From Portulaca oleracea (taxonomy: Eukaryota; Streptophyta; Magnoliopsida; Caryophyllales; Portulacaceae), in NCBI GenBank assembly GCA_029582165.1, contig CM055875.1:25995144-26059143 (forward strand): 64,000 nucleotides of DNA, read 5' to 3'. The position numbers and the translations under genes are program-made. Every line of letters starts with the position of its first letter. Position 1 is the stretch's first letter. This document shows positions 43,050 through 55,840 of this stretch, piece after piece. The notes below the pieces were generated by a model. The model saw only the letters and a program-made list of their open reading frames with translations, had not been told where the DNA came from and made no database searches.

Positions 43050-43519
43050 TGAAAGAACCCTAGGGCGGATGAATATGGTTATTGGATTATTTTACACACT
43101 TGCAATAAGGATGTTAGGGTTTCTCAACTTTCATCATGAAACAACACAAAGTGTAATAAAAAAAACTTTTCTCTTTGTTGAAATAACATTAAGGACATTA
43201 CACTTAAGAAATGAAAACAAGAAGGTAACCTCGTTGCACAAACGGACAGAGGTCCTTGATGCAACTACAATCAGAGGAGTGCCTTACAGCTTGGCACTTC
43301 AAAGTTTCGGGAAAAATCGCACCAACTCAGCATGGTGCTTACACTAACTCACAGAACCTAATTCCCTTAAGGTTCTACTACTCACAGCTCAACAAATGCC
43401 TTTGGCTACAACACAGTTTGAGCACTCGGCTCTCAGAGACTACTCTAAAAAATCCTAACTAATTTCATATTCTTCGATTTCTTCCTTGGAATCGATGATA
43501 CTAAAATCGAGAGAAAAGT
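43050..43519 (-). repeat. Inverted, diverged copia LTR fragment
   Basis: The reverse complement ends CCGCCCTAGGGTTCTTTCA and has CAATAACCATATTCATCC just before it, parallel to CAATAACTCTATTCACCCCC in the direct LTR. Similarity fades further in. Confidence 0.45.
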
Positions 43520-43951
43520 TGTAAGAAATCAGTGAGTTATTTCTGAGTGTGTAACCAATTGATATTGGTGAAAGTGTAACCAGTAAAGGACCTTTGGTAA
43601 ATTGTAGCTGAAGACCTCGACAAGTAGTGTAACAGAAACTAAGTGTTGTAGTTTTTGTAAGTGATAATCACCAACGTGGTTGGTGAAATCTTTTCTCTAA
43701 AATCGCTGCCAGGACAACTTAGTTGGGACACTAGTTCCACTGTAATTGTCCTGAGGACATCAACTCTAGAATAGTGAGACTGTTTGTAACCACCTCAATG
43801 TAACATTTTCTGGTTTGCATTCAATAATATAAGTATTTTTGTTACACTGAGTTTAAAACCTTAACCGTAAGTTAAGGTTTGTTACTAATGTCTTCACTGA
43901 GTGTCCAGAATTTCAATAACTCTATTCACCCCCTCCTCTAGGGTTCTTTCA
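43520..43951 (+). repeat. 5' LTR of copia element, right part
   Basis: Shares CTGAGTGTGTAACCAATTGA, GACAACTTAGTTGGGACACT and AATATAAGTATTTTTGTTAC with the 3' LTR. The first 200 bp expected from the 3' LTR (49687-49900) are replaced by other sequence. Confidence 0.8.
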
Positions 43952-44874
43952 AGTGGTATTAGAGCATGTCCACTTAAGAAGAGACTAACCTATTTGTGAA
44001 AAAGATCATGGTTGGGATCGAAGATAGTGATATATGACAAGGACGTTGCTTGAGCGCACCCCCATTATTCCGAGGATCAAACTTTTCCCACTGGAAGAAG
44101 TGTATGCAATTAAACATTCATCATGAATCAAGACTATGATCTATGAGACAGAATTGAGAATCAAGACTTTGTCCCCATGATCATAGAGGGAGAAGTCACC
44201 AAACCCAAACTTAGATCTAAATATACTGCCACGGAAGCAAAAAAGGCAAATAAAAATGTTAAAGCCTTACATACCCTCTATTGTGGACTTAATTCTAATA
44301 AGTTTGAATATATCTGCACCTGTGATATAGCCAAGTAGGTGTAGGATACCTTGGTGACCACATATAAAGGAACGAGCAAAGTTCGAGAAATAAGGATTGA
44401 CAATTATGTCAAACATTACAAATCGTTCAGAATGAAGAATGGAGAACTTGTCAAGGACATGTACAAATGGTTCACTATTATATTCAATAATCTCAAGTCC
44501 TTGGAGAAAACCTACTCCAATGAAGAAAAAGTTTGCAAGGTCCTCAGATGTCTTTCAAGAAATAAATGGGAACCGAAAGTCACTGCAATCAAGGAAGCTC
44601 AAGATTTGAAAACTCTTCAATTAGATGACCTTATTGGAAAGATTTTCGCTTACGAGATACATTTTCAAGAAGAGCATGATGAAAGGGAAGAAATAGCTCA
44701 CAAGGACGTCAATGGTCCTAATAACAAGTCAAATGAGGATGATAAGAACCAGAGCTTAGCCTTGATGGCTATGGAACTGAAGAAACCGTGCAAGAAAAGA
44801 CATAACTCCAAAGGATCCTCATCCAAATGGGTCTACCAAAGAGGTAAGGACTACTCAAATAGTGAAACTAACCC

Positions 44875-47800
44875 TGTAAAACCCCAACTTTTGGTTAAGG
44901 CTACGGTTAGTTCCGTTTTGCAGATCATTGGTTTTGAGTTTAAGTTTCGAGGACGAAACTTCTTTTAAGGGGGTAATGATGTAAAACCCCGAAAAATCAT
45001 AATTATAAGTACCGTTACGTCGTTAGTATTATTTTACGCCTGTTAATCATTTCTGTGTTTAAAATTGTTAACACTTGAGCTCGTAGGACCGTCGAGGGAT
45101 TATCAAGGGTGCATGGATATGCATGTCAAGAGGGGTATTTTGATAATTTCGATGTTAATATTTGATGAATATGTGTTAGTTTTATTTTTAATTATGAGAT
45201 TTTTTTAGCATTATCATTAGTACTACTATTATTATTATTAGTATTATTATTCTTATTACTATTATTATTATTAGTATTGTTTTAGAAAATTTTTAAACCT
45301 TATTTTCCCAGGGCTCTAGTGGACGGTTAGTAGACTTGTCCCTCAAGACTAACTTTGCCAAATTAAGTAGTTATTTTCATTAGTTAACCTTAATTAACTC
45401 TTCTAATATCAACCCCAAACCTTAATCTCCCTATCCGCCTCTCTCATTCCTCTCCCTCTGAGTAACCGCCAGCCACCACCGAAAACCGCTTCCGCCACCG
45501 CCTCACCGGAAACCGACCCCAGCAACCGCTCCGACCACCGCAGCAACCACCACGCTCTATTTCTCTCCCTCTCGTGTCTCCCTCTCACCACTGTCCGCTT
45601 CGCCGTGCGCCACCACCGCCGCTGCCCAGTCACCGCCGACGATCCCCGTCGACTCCCGGACACCAGACGACCGCCGCGACACCCCCGGAGCCACCGCACA
45701 TCACCGTCGCTGCCCAAACGCGAAGAACCACACAACTTCGTTGTTGTTGCTGCTACTTAACAACCATTTGCGACACCGACTACCGTTGGGCACCGTCGCC
45801 TGACGTCCGCGCCGACACCCACCGGAGCCACCCCTCTAAGTAAACCCTAAACCTATGTTTTAGTTTTATTAAAATCTGATTTCTTTATTATCATTATTAT
45901 TCAGATGTTTTTTTATATAATCTGTTTTTAATTATGTGTAATTTATGTTTATAATCTGGCTTTATTAAGTACATAATTGTTGTAGTTTAAATTATTAATC
46001 TTTGTAATATATGTGATGAATATTGTGATTCCATGTAAATTGTGATTAGAGTTTGATTAGAGTAGTGTAATTATTTAATTTCAGTTTATTATTTTCCTTT
46101 TGAGTTATAATACCTATAAGTTGATTTACTAAGTATGTTCGTTGTTTTAATCTCGTCTATTTTCATATTCCTAAGTAAATTGTTTAATTTTAGTTTTATT
46201 ATATGAGTCATTAGATTTTTAAATTGGTATCGATTTTATGTGAAAAACTATGTGACAATAACGAAAGAGTGTTTTAAAACTCCTTTTACTGTTTTATAAG
46301 TTTTACAACGTATTATGCGTAGTAAAGTTTCAAACGTTATATACTTTGGGATTATTGACTCGTGGTTATATTAATACTACGTTATTATCGAGTCTTTATT
46401 TATTAAAAAAAATGTTCAATTTGTTGATATTTCAGTAAAATAGCACCTTGCTGATTTCTTATGTGTTTTGAAGCTTAGGGGTCCATGTTTCACCTCTTTT
46501 ATTTCGATTATTAGCGTAAATATTAAGTTATGTGTTTGTTTGAGAATTAGTATGTTATCGTCGCAATTTATGCTAGTATATGGGTAAATCGACCTTAGTT
46601 GTGCTATGGGGGTGAAAGGGCAAGTAGTGGACCCTAGTAGATTGTTTAGAACCTCAATTTGGAGTCCCGGGATAGTATGGTTAGAACTAGAATCGAAAAT
46701 CCCGAAATAAAAACCCGGTCAGTTTGGACAGATTTATGAGTCGTACGATATCAATTACCATTTATTGTGTAGTTAATATTTAGACCTACCTTTTGGTCTG
46801 GAAATACCTTAGGATGTTAGCTTTCATAGGAATTTTGAGGTGTGTACTCTGAGTTACGACCCAAATAGTGCACCTAGGTCAGAACTGGACAGGTTATATA
46901 GTTGGTTGTTTATGAGGATCTTAGGATGTGTTTTAGGCCTCGGGGTCAACATAAGAGTTTTAGTAGACATCCCGATGTTTCCAGAAAGTCCAAAACCATA
47001 CCCATAGGATGTCCGAAAGTCAAGTTATGGTTTATTTTATCCAGACGTTGCAATCTTTCTCGTTTATTCTTTTGAATAAATGTGTTGTTATGTGTGAATT
47101 ATTCAATTGATTATAATATGGAAGTGTTTGTGATATGTGATAGTTAGATGATGTGAGATATGTTTGAAATGCTAATTTATGAATGATGGGAACCTTATAG
47201 TGTTCCTAGGGGTGGGCTGGGTGGAAAATAGATTGCGTTATCTCCGTACGACGCATTTTAATTTTAGAAATTTCGTTATTTTAAGTTTGTTCTTAAGTAA
47301 GGAGAAGAATTGTCAAGTAATGTCTATGTCCTAAATCTCGATGGGGTACACTTTAATTGTTTTGTTTGATTTTTAAGTTGTTTTGCATTCTGCATCCCGA
47401 AGGGATTTTATGGTGAAATTTGGCTGTCTATTTTGTATGTTGATTATGTTCTTTGAGTTGGAAAAATGTGGACAGTCATTTATGTGTGATTTGGGAATGG
47501 TTTTGGAAATTTGGGTTCGGATTGGATTGGATCATTTGAGTTGGAATGTTATGATATTAAACCTGATTAATAATTCAAACATGACGTAAATGCAGGTTCG
47601 GGCAACACCCCCAAAGACCAGGTTCTCGGCATCCTGTAGAGGGGTTGTCAAGAGATTAGGGATGCCTGATAAGTGCTACTTCCCCGGGGTTGGTTTTATG
47701 CACGTGTGTGAAATGGATGGTCATCCGTATGATTGTGATTGTGAATGATTGAGATTGGTATTAAGATTAAGAATGTGATATTGAGATGTTGATTATAGCG

Positions 47801-48341
47801 AGGTCATTGGACTTCGAGGGCCAAATAAGCAAGGTCCGTCCGCTTAATAAATATGAAAGATGGGTATGGTTGGTTGGGAAAGAAAACAGTTTATGAAAAG
47901 ATTTGACTTGTTCACTTCTCCTCCAAAAATGAATTGAAATGGATTTTAAATGGTTTTAACGGTTAGGGGTAGACATTATTGAGTCCTCCTCATGTTTTTA
48001 AATGTTTTGTTTTCAGGTGAAGAGTTCTGTGATGGGAACGGGAACTAGAAGTGAGGACGATAGATTGAAGTAGAAGTTCAGAACAAAGTTTAGCTTATGT
48101 TTTAATTTTCAAGTTAGTTAATGTTTAGTTTATGTTGCTCTAGAAGTTGAAAGTTTTTTTGTTTATTAAATTGAAGAAATTAATATTAGTTGCTAGTTTT
48201 CCTTTCTTGCCTTGTATTCCTTCGGGGATACGGCAGTAACGCCCAATTAAAAAGAAAAAAAAAATGAGACTTTCGCTGTTACCGTTAGTCAATGTTTGAC
48301 TTTGACCGTTAAGTTTAGAATTAAATTTTTAGGGCGTTACA
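44875..48341 (+). mobile_element. Deleted Tekay/Del-like Ty3 element with 3.4-kb LTR
   Basis: Starts TGTAAAACCCC and ends AGGGCGTTACA, flanked by the perfect duplication AACCC (44870-44874, 48342-48346). Only about 50 bp of 5' LTR-like sequence remains, then the last about 55 bp of an internal region (TTCGAGGACGAAACTTC and the purine tract TTTTAAGGGGGTAATGA), then a full LTR 44980-48341. Most of the 5' LTR and all coding DNA were deleted after insertion. The LTR size and TGTAA...TTACA ends fit the Tekay/Del chromovirus lineage. Confidence 0.8.
44980..48341 (+). repeat. 3' LTR of Tekay/Del-like element
   Basis: 3362 bp. Contains an (ATT)n-like stretch at 45220-45280 and a CpG-rich CCACCGCC block at 45460-45840 that makes spurious long frames on both strands. 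Confidence 0.75.
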
Positions 48342-49686
48342 AACCCATTTTCTTGCTTATGGTGATCCAAATCACTTGATCAAGAAGGATTGTCCCTACT
48401 TCAGAAAGAACAAAAAAAAAAAGGAGTTACATAGCCTTGATATATGGCCTCTTGGAGTGACAATAGTGGCAGCTGGAGTGATGATGAAGAAGTTTCCAGT
48501 CATTGTCTTATGGTAAAAGACACTAGTGATACCGAGGAAGTTGGTACAGCTAATGATGACTACCAAGACAATGATGAAGATGAATCATTGGAGGTAACTC
48601 TTGATAAGCTCCTTACTTGGCCTAAAAAGTACTTGGCAAACTATTTTCTAAAGATTGTTGCAGATGAGACTAAGCACTTCGATAAAATTAAGTCTTTAAA
48701 AAGGGCTATTAAGGGTCTGAAAGAGTCTAAAGATAAATTGGAAAAGTCTTGCAATGATCTTACCTCTAAGATTGGCATTCTTGAGACTAAAAAACTAGTC
48801 AAGGCCAACCTTGACAATGTCACAAGTCTTCTTGATAAGCTAACCAAGGGATAAGAAAACTCTGGTGAATTGCTTGAATCTCAATGTGCCTCCTTCAACA
48901 AGGAAGGATTGGGACATCATCCCAAGAATAAGCAAAACTGTCGTCAAGGACATTATGCTCCTCAAAAATTATTAGCCAAAACAAGTGACCAAGGACGTTA
49001 AAGTAACCTCAATAAAGAGGACCAAGGTCGCATATTCTACTCACGGCACCAAGGACAATGCAACTACCTTGGCATAAGATCCCAAGGTCAATCCTCTTTG
49101 CTAAAAAATGAGAGCTAATCCGATAAATTTCACTATTCCAACCATTATCGTTCTAAAATTGTACAAGTATGGGTTCCAAAAGGTACAAGACCTTCTAACA
49201 TGGTTGTTACTAATAGTCAAGGACCTCAAATTGATGTCAATTATGGCTTGAGGAAGGTTGTTTGAAATTTTTGTAGGTACGCTCAATATCCAACAAAGGA
49301 AACAGTGAAACCTCAAGAGTTAAGATGGTCAATGAAACTTGGAGCAATCAAGGACATTGTATGCATCAGTAACAATTTCCGCAGTAAAACCCAATGTCCT
49401 TGGCGACTAATCAGAAAGCGAACACAACCTCGTGTCCCTCGTATGTCATAAAGTTTGACATACTGGATCTATTCAAATGACAATGTTATTGTTTATTTGT
49501 GACACGAATTGAGGGGGCCGGGAGCACCCTCTCTTAGTACTAACAAGTTCATTAAGTTGTTTTAAAGTATTACATGCATTTGTTATATTAAGGAGGAGTT
49601 TCTTAAGACTTTTTGATAAAAGTAAAAAATGAGGAGAAAGAGTATATTTATTAATGAATTTTGTCTTTCATCAAAAAGGGGGAGAT

Positions 49687-50313
49687 TGTTGGACTAGAGT
49701 CAAGGACATTATCCCTACATTTACCAAAGACCTCAAATGGAGCTTTAACAAGGACCTCAGACTGAGTTTTAATTTGAAAGACAAAATTATAAAAGTAAGA
49801 AAGGAAACAATTCTCAAAGAAATTCAAGATTGAAGAAATCAAAGATTGTTAAGCACAAAACCCGGAAGGAAATCAGAGAATCACATATGGAAATCAGTTA
49901 GTGATTTCTGAGTGTGTAACCAATTGATATTAGTGAAAGTCTAACTAGTAAGGACTTCTGGTAAATTGTAGCTAAGGACCTCGGCGAGTAGTATAACAGA
50001 AAGTACGTGTAATAGTTTCTGTGAGTGTTAATCATCAACATGGTTGGTGAAATCTTTCCTCTAAAATCACTGCGAGGACAACTTAGTTGGGACACTAGCT
50101 CCAATGCAACTATTTCGAGGACATCAACTCTAGGACAGTGAGAGTGTTTGTAACCACCTTAGTCTAATGTTTTCTAGTTTGCATTTGATAATATAAGTAT
50201 TTTTGTTACACTGTGTTTAAAACCTTAACTGTAAGTTAAGTTTTGTTACTAACGTCTTCATTGAATGTGCAGAATTTCAATAACCTTATTCACCTCCCTT
50301 TAGGGTTCTTTGA
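49687..50313 (+). repeat. 3' LTR of copia element
   Basis: 627 bp, TGTTGGACTAGAG to GGGTTCTTTGA (final CA changed to GA). Preceded by CATCAAAAAGGGGGAGAT, the usual copia polypurine tract. Confidence 0.85.
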
Positions 50314-50318
50314 AAAGT

Positions 50319-51735
50319 ATATGATAAAATTCTATTTATACCTTTTGTCACCAATTTTAACATAATATGTATCAATTATTTTTATGATGACATGTATATA
50401 AATTTTTGCAAAGTTTGAGTTAAATGATAATTTCAACAAACAAGTAATTCTAATATGTTGCTCCTTTCAGCCTAATGAAAATTAACATAATTGAATATCA
50501 AGTGATCGAATAAATTATTTGTCAACCACCTATTTAATATATTTAACTTGATCAAATATTTCAACAAGTCATTATTCTCACTAAATCATCCAATGACATT
50601 TTTTTTAACCTTTCACCCCACTTCAAACATTCATCTCCAAATAGAATGATCTATCAAAATCTCAAATCTAGATTGAGAAGGTGGAATATTGTTTTCCAAA
50701 CTTTACACGATTGTAATCTAAGCAAGTGCATTGGTGCAAAAAATAAATAAATAAAATAAATAAATTCATATGTTTAAACTTAATGAATGAATGTTATATT
50801 GGATTTTTTGCATTTTTGACCGTGAAGTATAGGGGTATTTATTTTTTGGACCCTTGATTTTCATATTTATTTTTGGGAATCTAAAGTTTATGAGTTGAAT
50901 AAAAAAGGACTTTAAAGTTTGTAGGTTGAAAAAGGGAATCTGTGTAATGTTTTTCTTTTTCTTCCTATGTTTAAATTTATCTCCCGATTAACGTCAAATT
51001 TCAGGAGTAAGGTTAAAACTAATATTAAAGTTGTAATACACCTCTCTTATTCATGACAAAACTACTTAGACCATATGTACTTCAATATCAGTTTTAACTT
51101 TATTCGTAAAATTTGGTGCTAATAACGAGATAAATTTAAACATGAAATGAAAAGGAAAAACAGCAGGGCTATGTTTCCAACAAAGGGGAACCAAGTTCGG
51201 AGCCCAAACTCAGCGATGAACAAAAGCACACCCTCAAAAATTGACAGAAGGAAAAATGGAATCTGATGCATACATAGATAATAATAATGATGACTCTGCC
51301 GCAAGTCAACTACATGAACATGGTTATAAAATACCTTTTTTTATTTTTTCTCCCCTCAAAAGTTGATTGAAAATCAAACCCATCAAGCAATCAAAGTAGT
51401 GACGATGATTAGTAAAACTATCCATCATTGTTGGTAGAGAATATTGAAGCTTTTTTTCAAGCTTTTGTAAGAAGTTGATTTCAAATAAGCTTTTTCATCT
51501 ACGATACTGTTACCATTATTTATAACATAAATGATTTGTTGCTTGGGTGCTTTAATGATAAATTATTGTGAGAGTCTCTTATATAAATATTACTAGCTAT
51601 CATACCCGTCCCATGGACGGGTTAGACTCGATTTTTTGTGATGTATGATGATAAATTTATCTTATTCATCATATTTTTAATTATTTTATCTCATTTTTTC
51701 ACACTATTCATATTTTTTTACCCATTTTACTAATA
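50319..51735. other. AT-rich region with a fold-back repeat; no firm gene
   Basis: A pair of about 85-base inverted arms lies at 50951-51033 and 51075-51163. A short minus-strand hydrophobic frame (51304-51119, IFEGVLLFIAEFGLRTWFPF) looks protein-like but is short and unassigned. Confidence 0.45.
50951..51163. repeat. Inverted repeat, about 85-bp arms
   Basis: Landmark ATGTTTAAATTTATCTC in the left arm pairs with GAGATAAATTTAAACAT in the right, and AAGGTTAAAACTAATATTAA pairs with TTCAATATCAGTTTTAACTT. Probably a degenerate MITE. Confidence 0.65.
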
Positions 51736-51856
51736 CTACCTCTGTACTTAAATAATATATTTCTAAAGGTAGTAATTTTATATTGTAAATCATTATAATT
51801 TGTGAGTAATCAACGGTTAAAGTTTAGTCAAATTAATACTTATTTAGAGACGGGGG
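51736..51856. mobile_element. Short Stowaway-like MITE, 121 bp
   Basis: CTACCTCTGTACTTAAATAA to TTATTTAGAGACGGGGG, flanked by TA at 51734-51735 and 51857-51858. Confidence 0.65.
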
Positions 51857-51884
51857 TAATATATATTTAAAATTCATATGTTTA

Positions 51885-52150
51885 GGTTCCGTTCTTTTAT
51901 CGCACCACACTCTCTAATTTCTACTACACTTCACTGCACCACATCACAGTAATTACCAATATATCTTTTCATTTTTCTTTCTACTCACTTTTCTTTTCTA
52001 CTTTTCATATTTCCCCTCTTCTTACTTACCCCACCTACCACAACTCTCACCACAGCTCACACACTTCACCACACTTTTTCAAATTTCATCGCACCGTACC
52101 GCACCGTTACCACTAACCACACCGCACCAACCGTATAAAAGAACGGAGCG
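51885..52150. mobile_element. Tourist-like (PIF/Harbinger) MITE, 266 bp
   Basis: GGTTCCGTTCTTTTAT to GTATAAAAGAACGGAGCG, flanked by perfect TTA (51882-51884, 52151-52153). Interior has many CACCGCACC/CACCACA words. The same family is nested at 62611-62912. Confidence 0.85.
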
Positions 52151-52627
52151 TTAATAAATATTGTGAATGATGTGACTTTCCTTACTTAAAATATCTTATT
52201 AAAAATTATAAACTATATTTTAAAAAACATGTACTTAAATGTGTGACTTACATTTTCAAACAGTATCTTATCGACCCACCTCGTCCCTCATTTCCCACCC
52301 TCCAACTAAGGTATCATGATTCAAGTTTTACAACAATTAAAATGATCAATTTTACCTGAATCTAGATACACCGACTCGTATTTTCAATGTCAATTGTTCG
52401 ACCGAAAAGACACATGACTTGTAGTGGCCTTTATTGAATATATACATGAATTGTAGTGACCTTTATCGAATATACACAATCCTTAATTCAACCCCTTCGT
52501 TCAAATTAATAGATCTAGTGACATAATTTTTAATTGATGTTAAATCCTTAATTATTGTATTCGAACTTCGAAGGCAGAACAATAAATTCAAGTGTCAATA
52601 TAAGCTACAAAGCAAGTCATTTGTTAT

Positions 52628-53071
52628 CAGGGGTCGGCAATGGGTTGGGGCCCCATAGAGTCAAGAGGGTCGGGTCCTAAAAAAATAAGGGTTGTCAAAG
52701 GGTTGGATTGGTGAAGGGTAGTGTTATTAGCAAGTCGACCCATTTCACAATCTTAAAGGGTCGGTGGATTGACCGGACCCAGTCGGCCTTCGATAACTCA
52801 AAATAAATAGTTTTTCCTATTATTTTAAATGTTAACCTTATTTAAATATATTATTAATACTCCACATTAAATAATAATTAGCATAATTACTTTTCTTTGT
52901 ATAAATATATCTAGTTTTAACTTTAGAGTCAAACGGGCCGGCCCCCTTATTCTTAGTAAGAAACCTTGACCCGACCCATTACTATGAAGGGTCGGACTTG
53001 ACCCGACCCGATCTTACATAACTAATGGGTCGACCCTGACCCGGCCCAATCGGGCTCGTTGCCCACCCTTA
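52628..53071. mobile_element. hAT-type MITE, 444 bp
   Basis: CAGGGGTCGGCAA to TTGCCCACCCTTA, flanked by 8-mers TTTGTTAT and TTTGTCAT (one mismatch). GGGTCGGGT/ACCCGACCC words in both orientations give a foldback interior. Confidence 0.75.
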
Positions 53072-53440
53072 TTTGTCATCCTATTGAATTCGCGGACAAA
53101 ATGGTAAATATAAATGTGAACATAAACTACAAGGTGAGTTCCTTGTTATTATATTATATTTAAAGTAGATAAAATACTAACCTGGCAATTAATTATTATA
53201 TTTAAGGGTGAAAGACTAAATTCGTTTGTGAACACAAACTAGCAGACCTAGCTTTACAACACAAAACACAAACATCCTTTTCTATTTGATAAGGATTTTA
53301 TCTTTTTTCACATAACTTAATTTGAAGTATACTGGAATGTAACAGTTTTTAATAGTCAGTTGATTTACATAAATAAATAACTTAAAGAATAACGATAATT
53401 TGTTATATATGGTATGGTCATAGATTAGAATTAAATTAAA

Positions 53441-53843
53441 GGGTTTTTGGTTCAAAATAATCCTGAAGTCGGAGGTCATTTGTTGAAAATAATCCAAACT
53501 TACTTTTTTGCTGAAAATAATCCAAATTTTTAACCTATTTATTCGGACTAAACCGAAATCAATTTCCGGCGCCGGAATGTTGATGAGAGAAGAAACACAT
53601 GCTCAAAAATATAAGTTTAAGTGAGTTGGGGTCTACATAAGTTTTAAAAAAAAAATTCAAAACCAAAATCAATTAAAGAAACACGTGCTCAAGCTACCCA
53701 GTCAGCATTCCGACGCTGGAAATCGATTTCGGTTTAGTCCAAGTAAATAGATTAAAAGTTTGGATTATTTTCAGCCAAAAAATGAGTTTGGATTATTTTC
53801 AGCCAATGACCTCCGATTTCGAATTATTTTGAGCCAAAAACCC
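53441..53843. mobile_element. Mutator-type MITE, 403 bp, about 140-bp inverted repeats
   Basis: GGGTTTTTGGTTCAAAATAA at the left and its near complement at the right, with a perfect 9-bp duplication TAAATTAAA (53432-53440, 53844-53852). CTGAAAATAATCCAAACTTT-type units recur within each arm. Confidence 0.85.
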
Positions 53844-53852
53844 TAAATTAAA

Positions 53853-54462
53853 TCACCAAAATCACCATTTTAAATGATGACGATAAATGATAATTCATCA
53901 TACTAGCTATAGTACTAGTACCAAAACAAATTAAAGGTATGGAGTAGTGATGTGAAACATGAATGGTGGTCAATAATATGTCTTCTTTTCTTGTTTATGA
54001 ATAAAATTATTAAATTGATGGGTATCAGTATAAACGTAGGTTGTGTTTGAATATGTTTATAATAGATTAATATGAGTTTTGTTTTAAGATTTGTGATTGA
54101 GATTGATCATTGAGTTAAGTGTTTTTAAGTAGTAATTTGATGGGACCAAAATCTTTACTAATACTATTTATAGTTACTGTTTCTATTAAATGATATTTTC
54201 TCGTTGAAATATATTTTGAGATTAAGCCTTCGCTTTCAAAATTTAATGGAGTTTGTCATTATCTATTCTAATGAATAGTTTTTGTATTGGCAAGAGCTTT
54301 TCAGTAAAGCTTTAATCACAAACATTTATTAATGAATGTGAAGTGGGACTTTTAGTCTATGTTCAATGTTACATATATGTTACTCAATTTTAATCAGATA
54401 ATTAGGTATGAAATTAAAAACTTAAACTGAGAGTATTTGGTGAGCAAGGAAATTGGATCAAA

Positions 54463-54498
<36 letters not shown>

Positions 54499-55582
54499 AG
54501 TTTTGATTCGCATACATTGCAAACATCGATTGTTATATTTTTTTTGTGTATATATACAAATAAAAAAATACATTTAAAAATCAATGCACGCAATGTGTGC
54601 GAATCAAAACTTGTTAATTTATAAATTTGAAAGATAAGTAGATAAATAAAAAAAATCATACAACAATTAGTGTGTTGACTTATGACATAAAAATATTATG
54701 TTGATACTTTAGGTATAATGTAGTAATGATTTTTTTTAATGAAATTGAATCTTTTCTAAAGAAACAGAGATGATTAAAGTTAATATTATACTTTGCACAA
54801 AATATCAAAAAAATAAAAAAATGTAAGACAACAACATTGAAAACTAAAAGAAATTAAAAAAATAATAATTATAATGTAAATTAGGGAAAATAGAAACCCA
54901 AAAAAATTAATATGAAGTAAATGACAGTTCCAATGTGGAAGAGGGAAATAGAGAATATATAGAAAAAAAAGATACTAACTAAAAATATGGTGATCTAGAA
55001 ATTGGAGGATTTCATTTATTACCATTTTGGTGCAAATAAAAAATATTGTAATTATTATAAACCCCTTTGACTTTATATATTACATAGATTATTATTATTA
55101 TGGCTATAATTACTATTAATAACTATAACTTAATAATTATCTATTATTACTCATTAAATATTCTTATCATTAATTATAAATCATTATTAATTATTATTGA
55201 TAATTAATTATTACATATAATTAATTACTTTTTATTATTATTTTTCAACAATTATAAATTATTAACTAAGAATAATTATTTATTATTTATTTTCATTAGT
55301 TAATAAAAATTATCAATTATTCATAATTAATTTGAATAATTATTAGTTAATAAATAATATTTAATAGTTATATTTATTAGATATTAAATTATTATTACCA
55401 TTATTAATTAACTTTAACTATTAATTATTTATTAATATTTATTATTTTACTACATACTGTTTATTATTAATTATTAGTTTTAAAATTATTAATTATTATC
55501 AATCATTATGAATTAATTATAACAACTAATAATTAATTAATAATAAAATTATTAATATTTACATTTAATATTAATATTAATT
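53853..55582. other. AT-rich region, no gene
   Basis: Contains a (TTA)n run at about 54464-54497 and a very low-complexity TTATTAATTA-rich tract at 55080-55582. Only short chance frames. Confidence 0.7.
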
Positions 55583-55717
55583 GGGAATAGATAGGGTGAG
55601 AAGAGATGTTTGGTGAGAATGTCAGAAGGAGAGTTAATAGCCATTAGATGATAGATCAAGCGTCATAATTAAATCACTCATTTTCCTTTATTTTGATACT
55701 CATCACGTGAGATTAAA
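55583..55717 (+). repeat. Left terminal inverted repeat of 4.5-kb element
   Basis: Pairs with 59970-60105 with roughly eight differences by eye. Confidence 0.85.
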
Positions 55718-55840
55718 TGACAAAAAAAAAAAAAAACATGGGTAAGTGTGTATTGGGATTTCTCAAGTTCACGCATGACTTTTGAACTCCCCCATGTATA
55801 TTCAATTGATGATGATGGTTAATTGAGGAAGAATTAGAGG

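Larger units (their letters stand above)
44351..48860 (+). pseudogene. Copia gag (UBN2-type), split by nested element
   Basis: 44351-44874 encodes the UBN2 middle part (NYVKHYKSFRMKNGELVKDM, then RCLSRNKWEPKVTAIKEAQD and LQLDDLIGKIFAYEIH). It is split by the element at 44875-48341, then resumes at 48347 with a zinc-knuckle-like region (NHLIKKDCPYFRK) and, after a frame change, MASWSDNSGSWSDDEEV and a coiled-coil-like Lys/Glu tail ending at 48854. Upstream gag (43960-44350) is present but full of stops. Later traces (VQVWVPKGTRPSN near 49165) are typical copia gag-pol linker. Non-functional. Confidence 0.75.
43050..50313 (+). mobile_element. Non-autonomous Ty1/copia element (gag only) with nested Tekay-like remnant
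   Basis: The left part 43520-43951 matches the right LTR 49900-50313 (...GGGTTCTTTCA/GA), followed by primer site TGGTATTAGAGC at 43954 and a UBN2-type gag interrupted at 44870-48346. The purine tract AAAAAGGGGGAGAT precedes the 3' LTR (TGTTGGACTAGAG, 49687). No protease, integrase or reverse transcriptase frame exists. The outermost left sequence 43050 (TGAAAGAACCCTAG) is the inverted form of the LTR end, and AAAGT occurs on both sides (43045-43049, 50314-50318), suggesting an unusual insertion bounded by two U5-type ends. Confidence 0.65.

Noticed and set aside
45409..45843. Overlapping open frames rich in Pro, His, Arg and Thr
   Set aside because: They lie in a CpG-rich CCACCGCC block inside a Tekay-like LTR; open on both strands because of base composition.
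51119..51304. Hydrophobic minus-strand frame as a membrane protein gene
   Set aside because: Short, overlaps one arm of a fold-back repeat, no neighbouring exons; kept only as a note in the region entry.
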